Positions 35,357-48,508 of a stretch of 64,000 nucleotides of DNA are shown piece after piece. The notes below the pieces were generated by a model, which ran no database searches, was not told the DNA's origin, and was given only the letters and a program-made list of their open reading frames with translations. A program made the translations under genes and the position numbers. Positions within the stretch are counted from its first letter, which is position 1, and each line of letters opens with the position of its first letter. Origin of the DNA: Spirometra erinaceieuropaei (lineage: Eukaryota; Platyhelminthes; Cestoda; Diphyllobothriidea; Diphyllobothriidae); the NCBI GenBank assembly GCA_902702965.1, contig CACRXP010000174.1:627925-691924 (forward strand). The letters run 5' to 3'.

Positions 35357-35676
35357 NNNNNNNNNNNNNNNNNNNNNNNNNNNNNNNNNNNNNNNNNNNN
35401 NNNNNNNNNNNNNNNNNNNNNNNNNNNNNNNNNNNNNNNNNNNNNNNNNNNNNNNNNNNNNNNNNNNNNNNNNNNNNNNNNNNNNNNNNNNNNNNNNNNN
35501 NNNNNNNNNNNNNNNNNNNNNNNNNNNNNNNNNNNNNNNNNNNNNNNNNNNNNNNNNNNNNNNNNNNNNNNNNNNNNNNNNNNNNNNNNNNNNNNNNNNN
35601 NNNNNNNNNNNNNNNNNNNNNNNNNNNNNNNNNNNNNNNNNNNNNNNNNNNNNNNNNNNNNNNNNNNNNNNNNNNN
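35357..35676. other. assembly gap (Ns) between the two copies
   Basis: 320 unknown bases. Left of it is the LTR of copy 1; right of it copy 2 begins in mid-sequence. Confidence 0.99.
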
Positions 35677-36041
35677 TTCCTTTCCCCCTGTTTCCACACC
35701 CCAGTTGTGTGAAAAGGCGGGCTGTAGGTTGCTCTACGCGATACTTGGGCATTATGGTACGGACACACGCGTGGAATGAAGTGAGTTCTCGACTGTCTGA
35801 GTTCATGCTGAAGCACCGCTTAGAGCTGTTGTAATAATAGACTAAAGATAATCGAAAAATTGGGATTTGTCCAGGGAAAACAGAGCGTCAATCGGCTATT
35901 AATCTGGAATGAGACTCCGCTGTTGAAGCTGTCAGCCTCCTTAGCTTACGAGGCAATAAAAACGTTAAGGGTACGTTGAGACGGACGTCCAGAAGATGAT
36001 CACCGAACAGAAATAAAAGTTAGTTGTCAAATAGAAATTAC

Positions 36042-36154
36042 CTGAGCGGCTAGTCGTTTGACCATATCCGTCACGTTGTGGTGGGTTTTGATAACTTCAG
36101 CTTTCGAAGTTACCGCCTGTGATGCCGATTCGATCAAATCCGGTCTGAGCGTGC
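36042..36154 (-). CDS. GMPS: GMPS copy 2, exon 9
   Basis: [11 protein letters not shown] exon; translation identical to copy 1. Last exon before the gap. Confidence 0.93.
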
Positions 36155-39100
36155 CTAAAATATAATACAACAAACATTCTAGCGAAGGTGGGTGCACAGC
36201 AGTGGAGGCAAAATAAGTGCTCCTGATCAACGACTCCTCATTAAAAACCAATCTCACTATAAGTTTGTAGAAATGGGGAACGCGTAGTCGAAGATGTATC
36301 GTGTGGTTTCGGTGCCAAGTGAGATTGCCTAAATTCTGTACATAGTTATAAACAGTTTATACGCTGCCTGTCATGAGGACCAATACTGTTTTGGAGGGGG
36401 TTTGGTTTTCACTTGTGGGTGACCTTGTTTATGGTGTAGTAGACTTACGCAGCACCTAACTAATCTGTTTCCTCATCTATCATGCTTCAATAGCAAGGTG
36501 GAGTCAAGAAGACTGGAGAGAGGCATGTGCGTAGTTGCTGAGGTCAAGCCCATGCGCAGCAGTCAAGGTCCGACCCCTAGCTTCACGCAAGCCAGTCCTC
36601 AATGAAGGGTCTCGGATATCACAAGTTAGGTAGCCATAAAAGGCAGACAAAGGAACTATTGCAGTGTCACCCTCGTTAGTCGTCAGTGTACCATGTCAAA
36701 AACTATAAGTACGTCGTGGCAGTTGTTAAGCGCAGTTGGAAGATAGGCACTGAATCCGAGCGGGAACGACCTCACTGTCTAAACAGAGCAATTTCAATCC
36801 CCGCAAAAATAAGCTCGCCCAGACAGCCGATGGACACGCCGTGGTATCCCAGAGCACCCAATGTAAACGGGATTAGTATCTGGTTCGATTCCTTCTTGCG
36901 GCTGTGCGCGTTCCATGTTCCCGCAATCTTTTGTAATATATCGTGCTTCCGGTCATTGGGAAATGTAGACTGTCCTAAGTTATTTATGGACAACCGGATT
37001 TCTTTCTAAGCTTAAATGTAGTTTATGAAAAAGCCAAGAGTGGAATTTATTATCCATTTTAATAAACTGATACTCGTGCGGCCCTAGCATGAGTATCTAT
37101 TCGCCAACTAGTGTCCTGGACTATGGGCCAACACAGACGCCCGCACGACCAATACATTACTAAAGAGAGAATGTGTCTAATAAAGATGTCTTTTGTTATT
37201 TAAAAGTGAATTCAACCTTTCTCATCTCGCTGGGAGAGTGTCTGTCCGCTGGAAGTACCGAATAGATGGGGTCTAAATCCCATTATCGAAAGGTTCCCCG
37301 AACCGCGTGTTCAATCCAACCATTCAGCTGATCTTCGTTACCCACCGACTGAGACGACTCAGTGATCAGCTGAGTTGGTCTGGGCGCGGAACGGCTAGGG
37401 CGTTTTCTTGCCCAAACCTCATCTTGGCTTGCAAAAGCGTCAATTGGTCAAATAAGACCGTGGGTTGATGTAATAAGGAACGAGTACGAGCGCTTCTCCC
37501 AGCCAAAATACACTGCAAAACGATAACTCAAGATTTTGCAAAGTAAAACTATGAAACCAACGAAATCAGGCGCAACGAAAACCTTCGCAAGCGAACGGAG
37601 TTTCTAACCAGTGACGTGATGCTTCCTGGCGGCCAAACCTCGAAAGTCTAATCAATCGCTAAGTATCTGGCCAGCCGAGTTTTTTAGCCAACCAGGGCCG
37701 GCTAACGAACAAGGGTTGTGGATGGCCAAAATTATGCCGATTTGGAAGGAATGAAAAGAACCTACTTTAATGATATCTGCGGGGGGCTTAAATGGAATAA
37801 AACAAGAAGGCTGCCAGAACGCACAAACGTATGAAGAGCCTACCCTGGCAAAGGAGAAATTCACTCGGATTCAATTTCATCTCCGCCCAAGTTTCCTCAG
37901 CAACACGAATAAAGACATCTCCGATTATGCGTCGCTTCTCCTCCGGGTTCACGGTGTTGGAGTTGAGGGGTCCAATAGGTAGGTTTCGTACCTCTGTGAT
38001 GGGTATCACGCCACCGTGACCAGGATGGCCAGCGGGAACCGGAGAAGCGGGCTTTGTTTTGGTTAGACCGTTTTCTGCACCCTCCGTTTCAACCTCCTCC
38101 ATTGGTGAGGGTGTCGCCTGGTTGTCCGCCGTCTCCCCACCCGCTTTGCCCGCCAGAAGACTTACAGGTGCCAAAGCTGAGGTCTCAACACGTACCTGGT
38201 AGGTGGTCATACCCGACTGGAAACGCAGGGCAGCATTCACGTACTTCACTATAAGAAGACAAACACATCATGCTTCAATTGAGCAGATAATGCTGGAGTC
38301 GGGTGAAGAAGACGAGTAAGCAGTGCTCGCCAACTGTATGGACTTCACGATACTTGATTCTGAATGCATAAAGCAGACATACTGGCCATATCTGCAGAAG
38401 ACTAAGAAAGTATCCTGACTAGCGGACACAACAATACCTCAATGAGTTGATTCCCCGGACGCGTAATAAAAGACGTGGATGATGTATTTCAACCTTGAGG
38501 AAGTTGTCTTTAAAATTTTACATGCCATTATTATTACTCTAAATTACCTGGTGGTGAATAAGGTGTACTATAAACCGACCTCTAACTGATTCCAACAAAG
38601 ATTTGGAACACTATTTCACTCCAAACTACGTACAGTGTAGATGGAACGTACGGACTAAATGTGTCTTCCTCGGCCGCGATCTTCTCGGATGCATACTAAA
38701 ATGACGTACAGTTGGCCTTCTCCGTTAATAAATGCAATCAGCAAGATTCTTCACAGCTAGAGAACCTGCTGTTAGAGGTGAAATCATTTCAGTACCGACA
38801 AGTACTGCACGTCCGCATGCTCAGAAGCGGAAAACTTGGACACAATGAAATGAATCAATAAACAGCTTGACAGTAGACGGACACTCCTTTCATAATATCT
38901 TGTTCCCATACGATAAAAGAAGTCGGTGTGACCACTAAGCCCTTGCCACGGCCAAAGATCCTGCGACAGCCCTGTCTGCTGTAGACACTGCTTGTGCATA
39001 TTGGCGGGCTTGGACGGCGTGAAGGAGGCACATCAAGCTGTTCCGATCAACACCGACGTTTATCAACCAAGACAGGGGAAGCTGGCCCACCTTTTATAGG

Positions 39101-42100
39101 ATATGTCTTAGAAAAACGCATGTATATGCGGGAAGTGGCCTTGAGAACATTTCTTTAGACCTACTAATGGCGAGAACGCTGATTTGCTTCCCCAAAGCAG
39201 GTGCTGCCACGGGGCAAATTTTGGCCTAAACGAGCGCGGAACTCCTGTTGTTCGCTGGATATACATCTGCGCCACAGACATGAAGTTGGACTAACTTACT
39301 GCAGCTCTAGTGAAAAATGGAGCACATAATTGATTACATGCCTTCAAAGTTGTTTCCTTGAACGTCTTAAGCTATTTTTGGCATGAATCGGCTATAAATT
39401 TTCCCATGATGTTGGAATCCCAATTAAGCTGTACTTCGACTGATTAAAAGCCGAAGGAATCGCTACTTCATTTGTTTCAATCTGTTGAAATTAGTGGCAG
39501 GTGTCTGAGATTCTCTCCTACACAAGTGAACGCGAAAGTTCGAGTTCCAGGTGTATGTATAAGAGAAGGATAAGAATGGTCGGGCACCTGAACATTCGAA
39601 AGTTCAGAACAATAAACAGAATGTTCTGGTGCTCAACCACACTTCTCCTTCACCTATTCTACAATTATCCCAGATGACTGAAACCTCTTAGGGCCGGCGA
39701 CAGTTTGCTTCTATTTTCCCGTGTGTCATTTAAGCACCCGTCGCCAATAAAGTCGGCAAAGTATTAGTCTGCGGCTGACGGACATGACAAGCCTTCAAAC
39801 AGTAGATAAGATCGATGTCCGATCTCGACGACAAGCCCTGCCATTAAACTGTCCTTGTTTTATTTTTTGACCAAACGATAGCGAACAATAATCCACTGTC
39901 TAGGCAAGCTTCTGAAAACGGACGTTGAAATTAGGAAATAATGAGATTCGTGAGAAAGGAATTGTCTTGCCTTTCAGTCACGGAACTCTATCCCCATCAA
40001 TATGCGCCTAAAAAAGCTGCGAAGTCCACAATTTTGACAACTAGGACACTTAAAACATTCACTACGGAAAATACAGGACTCACAGAGAGGAAGCACTGAT
40101 CGCCAGCCTCTCGGTCTTGCATCAGGCAATCTCCCACTAAACTATAAAATGTACACTTCTTATTTGTGCTGTTCAAAGAAACGCAGACCAGGGCATAATG
40201 AGTTCGCCTTGCTAGCCAGAGGAAGGGATGTGTAAAGTATTATCACGACTGGGTGGGCCATCATTCATAGTCAAGAGATGAGGCACCCACCTCAACTCCA
40301 CTTGGCGGCACAGGCCTCCTGACTGTGCGCGCTTACTACCCCTGCCATCATAAAGGTCTTAGATGTTCACTCGCATCTACTAAAGTTAAGCAGGTGGAAC
40401 CTGAACAAGGCTTCATGACATTCGGGACCAAATTTATACACCAAACCAACCAGACATCGGTGCCAAATTTTCACACAAAATAGACATTCGGAAGATATGC
40501 TAAACAGAAGTTGTGAAACCATTCCCTCGCACTGGGACTGCTGTCCATCCGCGAGGACTAACTAAATCATGTTCATGATTTTAACATGTGGCAAGTAATT
40601 AAAGAAAGGAATGACAAGTCAGACAGCAGGGAGGATGTACCATTGACGTTCAGCTTCTGTAATGTCGCTACGACCGTCTCAGATTCATTCTTCCGCATAA
40701 AGCCATTGTTGATATGGACCGCAATCACCTGTTCGGGGTTCAGTGCTTTGGACGCGAGCGCCGCACAAACGGTGGAATCCACACCTCCGCTGACAAGAAG
40801 CTGAAAGGCAGGAAGACTCGCTAGAGGTAATCTAAAAATATTCTATTTTGATGTCTAAAGTAGGCGGGAGAAAAAGCGAACGCATTCGCTGACCAGCCAA
40901 CAATTTCAAACGGTGATGCAAAGAATAAACTGCATGCATGTCGACATGGACAGTTGAATTGGTCTAGCACAACAGTTACCAGAATTCATCATCAGGAACT
41001 ACTAATCGATAACAGCCACGGGAAGTCGCACTGAAGTACCCACTACTTCTTTTTAGTACAGCCATGATAAGGCCCGATCTATCCGGCTAGTATACAAACC
41101 TGAACAGGCAATCTGGGCGGCCATGAGAAACCTACCGTTTTTACTAATGGATTTTAGACTTACCAGAACTTTGTTTTGACCGACTTTTTGTCGCAGAGTT
41201 TCAATACATGCCTGTATACGGTTAGGCATCTGAAAGTCGGCTTGAAGACCAGCGATGTTAAATAAAAAGTTGTGCAGAATTTTCGAACCGCACGGTGTCA
41301 AATCAACTTCCGGATGAAACTGTACGCCATAGAGTTTTCTGTCGGCTCTTGATATGGCTGAAAAGCATAAAGGCAAACTCCGTGCGATGGTTGAAACTGA
41401 CGCAAAAGGCGAATTACAGAAAATCTGAGAGGCAGGGGAGGAAACATGCTCAGAAGTAGAAGGGTTAGTGCCGATCGCCAGTGCATTCCAGCCTTAGCTA
41501 GTTGGCGAATGTGTAAACCGCTAGGTCTGGCATTCGCTCTCCCGATCACGCGATTGAAAACGTCTTAAGTACACGATAAGCAGTGAGGGATGTGCTAAAA
41601 GCAGAGACGGAGTCAACACCCTTATTCGTGCTGCAACAAATTTTGTCGATTTTGCTCCTCGGCCAACCGCATCGGACTCCATGCACACACTGTTCTATGA
41701 CGCCAAACCGCATCAGTACGAGGACGGGTCTAAATGACAAACAGCAGGTGGACACTCATGGTCGTTCATGAATATGACCTTGTGTAGTACAGCGTGTAAG
41801 GCGGGATTAGTTAGGAGCGGGCTGCATTCGAGTGACATTGCAAAATTATAATTTGGTGTCTAAGATGCCTCAGATATGAGAACGTACCGAACGCATCACA
41901 CCGTGTCATTTTTCAGTGGCCGAGAGTCCCAAGGCTTTGGTATGTTATCATGAAGTAAGGGCTTATAGTTAGCCAAACTTGCGCAGCATCCATCACATTC
42001 TCTTCTCCTCCACTCACCTGCCTCCGATGACAAGACCGTGGGCACCGACGCAGTGTTTGGCGAGGCCAAACGGCCAGTCTACTCGTGACACACACGCCGT

Positions 42101-45100
42101 GGTCTAAGGGATGTACCAGCCTTTCATGAGGGCAGCTCAGATCTTGGGTACGTGAATTTCATGGAGAATACACCAAAAAACCCCTGCTACTCGACTGTCA
42201 GTCCTGAGAATGACCAAGTTACCCGATCAGTTGGCAACTTTCCGAGTCACGACTACTAGCGCGTTAGGTTTATCATAGAGCGCAATGTGCGGAATATGCC
42301 CTGCGGATGGATTTCCTAGCGTCCGGCGCACTTTGTCCCCTCCCCCATGCACCAGTTAACTATCCGGGCTAGGCGGCCAACTGCTGGGATTAGGCGCAAC
42401 GGCTGACACACGTGAGCGCCTACGCCTTGTTGTGACACTACACTTCTCCCACGTATGGCAGAAGTTACTGGCATGCACGGACTCTAGACAACCCGATTAA
42501 CGCACGCAGTGGGCCCGTCCAACCCCCGTTTAGGCCCAGCGCATCAAGAACGCAGCCACTGTGAGGACCTAGTAATAACCACAGAATAGTTGTCCGCGAT
42601 TATCCTCTTAGCTGGTCAGAAAGAGCTGGCGAGGGCGATCCGTATGTTGGCAAAACTGAGGAGGGTACTACACCCTTGAGTGTAAGACATTTCAAATCTA
42701 TTTATTTCGCGAGAGGAATAGGGTATGCGGGAAAAAAACAATAACGTCACAACAGAAGGGTTATGACTTTGGAGGAATAAAATATGAAGACAGGAGAACA
42801 TTTATGCTTATATTGGTTTGGGCGTATTAAACATGGATATGGTGCTATTAAAACGCTTGTACACGACACGTGGTGGGTGATTGTCGCAGGCATATAATTT
42901 AAGTACATGATTTAAGTACACGATCTAACAGACTATCATTATTCGGGCGCCGGTCTACCTAAGTCAATGAGGACGGAATGGTTTGCGAGGGGAAAATGAA
43001 CATAATATGCCAGCGGTGTATGCGTCTAGCCTTGTTTTGATGTTACAACGAACTGTCATAACGTGACTTTAAGACCTATTTTGGATGGTTACGTTACGCT
43101 GGGCTGCAAATGTGCCGAGCATTGATCGGACCGTGAATCATTAACTACTGTCGTGCATGCGTGTGGTGCGTCTTAAGTGTAGGACTTGGAAGAAGAAAGC
43201 TTGCCTAAGCAGCTATACTACGGCGACGTAGTTACAAGTAATCGCAGGCAAGGCAGGCCAAAGTGCCTCCGCAAAGACATTTCGACGACCTCCCTCAAGC
43301 ACTTTCAAATCAACCCGGAGACCGGTAAAGGCGTCGTAGTGTCGTCAAGGCTAGAGCAGCCATTTTCGAAGCCAACCAAATAGGCGCTGTCGTGTGCGTC
43401 TTCATGAAAATTTTCGATAAAATCGCACCGGAGACTCCACTATCCCGCCTTGCCCTACCTACCCATACACATTCTAGGCCACATATAAACCCCTGCACAC
43501 CACCCGCCCCATCCCGTAGTAACCGTACCTATTTCCAGCAGCAAACATGTGATTCTCTCCGCCGTCGCGGCATAACCAACGTAACGTCAGATGTCAGAAC
43601 ATGCACATCTCACGTACGTGGAAAGCACGTTATTTCATGCCACCCATTACGCGAAGTGACCAGGTCGCGTGTAGCACGCGTAAACGGACTGTTTAACTTT
43701 GTCAGTCATTGCGCCTGCACCCACCTCCGGCCGTACTGACACCGCCTCGCCATCGGTTGCAAGTGGTTAAGGAGAGTCTGTCAGAATCTGGGCAAGTCGC
43801 TGTTTCTGCGCCAAATTTATAGAGCACACGGAAGACGTTGTAGCTCGCGATGAACACTGTCATGTCGGTTGTAGGCCTTCGCGTCGCGTCAGCCACTGAG
43901 TCCAAGCTAATCGCCAGTAGGCCGACAAGTACGTAGAACAGGAAAGAGGGAGCGATACTAGGAGATCCGTCTTCCTGACAATTCGGCGCATTCATTATAA
44001 CAAATCTGACACGCTGTCACTCACGGCTTGGAACGCTACCATTTAACAGGGTAATTAGGCCTTATAAGGCTATAATGACTCTTCCGAAGGTGATCTTCAT
44101 GGCACTCTCGCCTGTATCGTGTCGTCATAATAAGAAACGTTGAGACTCTGATGACCGTTTCCGGCCGGGGGTTATAATTTCTTTGCTGTTAGTCATACCC
44201 GTATAGCTGAGGTACTGCACACTTCTGCAGACTTTGTATTCTACATGACAGCGACGATACGCAGCTACCGTTATGGTTAGACCCGGATGGAATGCTACAG
44301 AGAACCATATCAAGGGTTACCGGGGCAAACTAAGGTGACTCCGTGCGGTTCGGCGTGAGAGGCACGCCAACAGAATCAATGTAGTACGCCTTTCCGAAAG
44401 ACAATTGTTTTCATAACTGGAATTTCTTATTGTATCTGCGTTCCGAAAAGCCGCCCATAGTACTATTTTCCATAATTTCTTCGCATCAACATTAGGATAA
44501 GTTTATTTGTCTATTATCGCAATTTTGCCCGCTGCGTGCCAACAGTAACCATCGGTGGAGCCTGGTGTTCACATAACCTTCGAGTCCCACTCTGCGGGTA
44601 TATGTTGGGTTGATTACTAAAATGCTCGCCAAAAGGCAAAACCCGAAGCCGCACTGTCTGTTGGATTAATGAGTGAGGTAAAGGACTGAGGGAACTATAT
44701 AGAACAGGCAATAAGAAGCTGTCAGAGTCTAACCTACCCACTGGTGAACCATCGACAGTGGCAATGGTCTCGAATCCTGCCGCAATTCGTGAACACTTGT
44801 CTCCATGCGTAAGAAGTACTGTTTCTTCTGCGGAGAGGTCCCTACGGAAAATCAGTTAATTCAATTTAAATTTACCTGAATAAAGGAGACGGCTGACTTG
44901 TTTTCATAACGAACTGCCCATCCTGGCGGACAGCCCCAGCGTCTACGACCCCACCACCAAGCGAGTTCATTAACTTTCAGGGGTTATATAATGGCATTCA
45001 TTTACTTGCATTCCATAGCATACTCCCAAAACAGGGAGGATTCCGTCAAAAATTTTGACATCAAAAGAACTCAAATCATCTTTAGTCACAGAGCCGGGTC

Positions 45101-45327
45101 CTCCTGATATAATAACAGCCCTAAAAATATTGGGATAAATGATGAACATGCTTGAATCCCCTTTCGACGATGGTTTCAATAGGTGTGCTTAGTGGCAGTA
45201 TTTCTGAGCGCACTTGCAGTTCGCGAACACGGCGATCAATTATCTAAAAATAAAAACAAAGTGACTTTCCCACCTTGCAATACTGGGCGCCAGCATCAAG
45301 GATTGCAACGCCGGGACATGCACTCAT
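36042..45327 (-). CDS. GMPS: GMP synthase, second partial copy (exons 1-9)
   Basis: Exons, 5' to 3': 45327-45274, 45243-45152, 45120-45006, 44973-44876, 44841-44738, 41357-41164, 40800-40641, 38248-37844, 36154-36042. All splice sites, including the GC donor of exon 2, and all frames are kept. The coding differences I read are mostly silent (for example in exon 7). Amino-acid changes include Thr to Lys after GGPGSVT in exon 3 and Val to Ala in the exon 8 insert. Exons 10-14 are missing because copy 2 begins right after a run of Ns. A LINE starts about 270 bp upstream of the ATG. Either the other allele or a truncated recent duplicate. Confidence 0.9.
37844..38248 (-). CDS. GMPS: GMPS copy 2, exon 8
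   Basis: Keeps the Ala/Pro/Glu-rich insert with GETADN where copy 1 has GETVDN. Confidence 0.92.
40641..40800 (-). CDS. GMPS: GMPS copy 2, exon 7
   Basis: SGGVDST P-loop; differs from copy 1 at several third codon positions. Confidence 0.93.
41164..41357 (-). CDS. GMPS: GMPS copy 2, exon 6
   Basis: FHPEV catalytic segment; translation equals copy 1. Confidence 0.93.
43186..43740 (+). pseudogene. RTE-LINE C-terminal relic, copy 2
   Basis: Counterpart of 32251-32800 in the duplicated segment, with a few substitutions. Confidence 0.6.
44738..44841 (-). CDS. GMPS: GMPS copy 2, exon 5
   Basis: VLLTHGD segment, same boundaries as copy 1. Confidence 0.9.
44876..44973 (-). CDS. GMPS: GMPS copy 2, exon 4
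   Basis: 98 bp with the same length, phase and splice sites as copy 1 exon 4. Confidence 0.83.
45006..45120 (-). CDS. GMPS: GMPS copy 2, exon 3
   Basis: Contains GVCYGMQ with the catalytic cysteine. SVTKDD here replaces SVTTDD of copy 1. Confidence 0.92.
45152..45243 (-). CDS. GMPS: GMPS copy 2, exon 2
   Basis: IIDRRVREL to GF; GC donor conserved. Confidence 0.83.
45274..45327 (-). CDS. GMPS: GMPS copy 2, exon 1
   Basis: Same start codon, same QYCK and same 30-bp following intron as copy 1. Confidence 0.85.
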
Positions 45328-46096
45328 TTTGGGCCGCTCACACTAGACAAATGAAGAAGTGCAGTGTTGCAGAAATGTCAACCAAAACACCAAGACGTTG
45401 CTCAAACACCCATTATATGTCAATCTGGAGGAAGAAGAACGGTTACTCAGTTGTCACGTTATATTCGGGTGTGTTTGGACAATGTTGAGGGGATTTTTAT
45501 CCGGCCAAGCAGAAAAATGGTAAATTTTAGGATCAGAGATGTATCAGCTGAGAAATCCGAATATTCCACTAGAAGGCGACTCCAAGGAAAATTAAAGAAT
45601 TGAAGAAAATTTCGAATTTGAGTCGAATCCCCAGCTCTCCGGGTTTTCGTAGAATTTACTTGATAGTATAGGGCAGACTGAACGTCGCGTGGAAATAAAT
45701 TGCGAACTGACAACGTATCTTTTGGATTTGGATTACAAGTACACCAACTCGAAAGTTCCAGCATTGTTGGAATTTTCGGATCTCGACGTTATTTCCCACG
45801 GTATCAGGAGGAAGATTCTACCCGAATTCTACAAGGAATAGCACCACTGATTATTCTTCTCATTCGCACCGGTGAAGTATACCACAAATTCTCTATCAAT
45901 AGATATTTGCAATCGTCCGACCATCTGTACAAGGCTCCCTACTTGACAACTTTTCTCCGTGATCTACGTCGAAAACTATAAGCGGTTGAGTCGTTTCCTA
46001 TTTAACTTCATAATTGGCAAATTCTTCATTCTAACAATTGTTGAAAACATCCTGCACTACTCTAGAACTGATTGACGAGTTTGAAAATCATCAACA

Positions 46097-47614
46097 ATGA
46101 GCAAATTTGTTATAAAAAACTCGTTCACAAAAGTTGTGCAACCGGGATTTGAACTCGGTACCTGCGGTCTCGAAGGCCACAGTGTTAGCCACTGCGTTAT
46201 CGATGAACGGTTTGGCGCTAGTCAGATATGTTTATCAACTACAGAAGAGCAGCTGAAAACGGTCTTTAATTCATTAGCAGTCTCTTGCGATAAAATGCCG
46301 CTGGAATCATTAGACTCCAGGGAGATTACGCACAATAGGCTCGGAGAGATAAGACAGGAAATAAGAACCGATGCACTGCCAAGAGGCCTCGAAAACTGTA
46401 TGACAGACGGGACGGATTCTGCGCTTGTCGGTCGCTGTGTCGGCTGTAAGGAACTTGAGAAGCGGGTCCAGACGCTAGAAGAGAAGCAAGGCCTACTGAC
46501 GGACATCATCATGGCTATTCTGAAGCACAGTAAAATAGAATTACCAAATAATCCGCCAAATTTCCGATCGATAAGCGACGAACATCCTACTAAAAAAGGC
46601 ACTAGCGCGGAAAAGTCAAAGCCAGTCAGGAAGAGGAAGCGAGTTATGTCTCCAGAGGAAACTCCAGACAAACCAGTTCCGGCGGATAACGTGGCGGTCG
46701 ACGCTAATGCATTAAAAATAAGTCAGGTTCCACTACCTGCTATAGTAACAAAACCTGCCAAATCATCGAACACTAAAGTTGGGAAAGCCAGGGTGACCCT
46801 CAGAAGATCCGTTAGAAACTACAAGGACTCGCCGTTATTCTTGGAAGGCAATGCTGTTACTCCACTTCTTCACAAGGCTAACTCATCTGGAAAGTGCCCT
46901 AAACATTCCGTTTATGGAAAAGGACACGATAAGCCTTTGTGCAGTACATTGCAACAGGGTAGTGATTGTAAGAGCTCCACTGCCGGAGCAAGTACGTCAC
47001 ATGAAAATCCATGCACTAAACTCCCTTTGCCGGCCGAAAATCATTCAAAAGTCGAAGTGCCAACATCCGTCGGGAATACTACAGTAGCATTATATCGTCC
47101 TAGCGCGGACGGGACAGTAATGAGCTCTTCCATAAACCGTAAGCAAAATATTGTCATAAGGGGCACCCCAGAGTCCACGTCCTGCATTCCGAAGGAACGA
47201 GTGACGCACGACCTATACCTTCTTCATCAGTACGCCAGTGCCGTCCTGCAGGAAGGGGAAATATTCACCGTTAAAAAAGCTTTCCGACTAGGCAGAGCGG
47301 ACCCAAATCGTGACCTAAAATCATCCCCAAGACCCTTGAAAGTTAATTTGGAAAACGAAGCCCAAGCAGCGCTTCTGTTAGAAAGTAGAACGACCTTACG
47401 CAATTCGCACAAGGAAGTGTTTTTTCAACCAGACTACGAACCGAGGGAAAGACTGAAAATGAGAGAACTGAGATCAGAATTGAAGGAGAGAATTGGCAGA
47501 GGAGAGAAAGGGCTGAAGATCAAAAATGGACAAATAGTCCAAACAAAGGGGTCTTTCCTGTGGTCAGAACCCGTCACAATGAAGGCCGGGCCTCTCCAAC
47601 GAATCAGTCACTAA
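46097..47614 (+). CDS. LINE-1 ORF1 protein (505 aa)
   Basis: RNA-binding ORF1 protein of a CR1-like LINE; intact. Residues about 113-140 have a CVGC pair followed by heptad leucines (ELEKRVQTLEEKQGLL), a short zinc-binding or coiled-coil segment. A basic, low-complexity middle follows. The C-terminal part (NIVIRGTPES, then RPLKVNL, RERLKMRELRSELKER and LKIKNGQIV) is the conserved C-terminal domain of CR1 ORF1 proteins. Residues about 13-37 are translated from an antisense tRNA-like sequence. The start at 46097 is the first ATG of the frame. It overlaps ORF2 in another frame. Confidence 0.8.
   Translation: MSKFVIKNSFTKVVQPGFELGTCGLEGHSVSHCVIDERFGASQICLSTTEEQLKTVFNSLAVSCDKMPLESLDSREITHNRLGEIRQEIRTDALPRGLENCMTDGTDSALVGRCVGCKELEKRVQTLEEKQGLLTDIIMAILKHSKIELPNNPPNFRSISDEHPTKKGTSAEKSKPVRKRKRVMSPEETPDKPVPADNVAVDANALKISQVPLPAIVTKPAKSSNTKVGKARVTLRRSVRNYKDSPLFLEGNAVTPLLHKANSSGKCPKHSVYGKGHDKPLCSTLQQGSDCKSSTAGASTSHENPCTKLPLPAENHSKVEVPTSVGNTTVALYRPSADGTVMSSSINRKQNIVIRGTPESTSCIPKERVTHDLYLLHQYASAVLQEGEIFTVKKAFRLGRADPNRDLKSSPRPLKVNLENEAQAALLLESRTTLRNSHKEVFFQPDYEPRERLKMRELRSELKERIGRGEKGLKIKNGQIVQTKGSFLWSEPVTMKAGPLQRISH
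46135..46205 (-). other. antisense tRNA-like segment inside LINE-1 ORF1
   Basis: On the minus strand it shows a T arm CCGAG-TTCAAAT-CCCGG, an anticodon-type loop CTTCGAG (would read TCG) and a D-arm-like AGTGGCTAACACT. Acceptor arms do not pair, so it is a tRNA remnant and not a gene. Confidence 0.45.
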
Positions 47615-48384
47615 AGGTTATATCCGCAAATGTGCAAAGCCTCTTCAACAAACTAGACGAACCAAGAGACTAAGTTGATGAAATTAAGCCAGACATTATG
47701 GCATTCACAGAAACGTGGCTTACTGAAGATATCGCAGATTCAGAAATAACACTTAGAGGATATCAGCAATTCAGGAGAGATAGACTAAGCCGAGGAGGAG
47801 GAGTCATAATTTATGTCACTTGCAAGCTAAGCGCTATGGCTGATGTTCATAGACCGGTACGGGATGTGGAACTGCTAAGCGTTACCATATCTACTAAAAA
47901 TGTCCGATCATTGTCGCTTTCGGTGGTGTACCGTTCACCTAACCATACTTCTGACCAAGATCTCATGCTCACATCCGAACTGTACCAAGCTAGCGAGAAG
48001 AAAGATGTCCTTATCGTTGGGGATTTTAACGCTCCTGGCACTGATTGGCTAACGTGGACTGCACAAGGGCCGCAAGACAGCTTTAATCACAAACTACTAC
48101 AATGGGCAACGGACAAACTTCTCTGCCAGAATGTTACCTTTGGAACACGGGTCAGGGAAGGACAGCAGTCGAACTGCCTTGATCTTATTTTTACCCGAGA
48201 GGAGGAAAACGTGTTAGACCTGCAGGACCGACAGCCATTAGGGTCAAGCGACCACATCACGCTCTACTTCGAGTACTCACTGTTTTCCAAACCCGTCCAA
48301 CCCGAGAGGTGGGAGAGAAACATTTGGAAAAGGGACTATTCTCTCATGAGGAGGGAAGCGGCAGCTATATCATGGGGAGACTGA
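47611..48384 (+). pseudogene. LINE-1 ORF2, endonuclease domain
   Basis: Apurinic/apyrimidinic-type endonuclease that nicks the target. The frame begins around the ORF1 stop (KVISANVQSLFNKLDE), is cut by TAA at 47671-47673, then continues IMAFTETWL, GDFNAPGTDW, LDLIFTR and SDHITL, the expected metal-binding and catalytic motifs in order. The frame is lost after 48384. Confidence 0.85.
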
Positions 48385-48508
48385 ACTGCATGGTCGAGCA
48401 AACGACAACTGGAATACTTTCAGCTCCTTACTGAAAGAGATTGTTTATTCCAATTGTCCTCTCAGAAGAAAGACAATCACAAACCGCCCAAAATGGATAA
48501 ACCCGGAC

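Noticed and set aside
45700..45981. 93-codon frame in the LINE-1 5' region
   Set aside because: No recognisable motif, and it precedes ORF1 of a retrotransposon; probably 5' UTR.
47227..47412. Minus-strand frame inside LINE-1 ORF1
   Set aside because: Shadow of the 505-codon ORF1.
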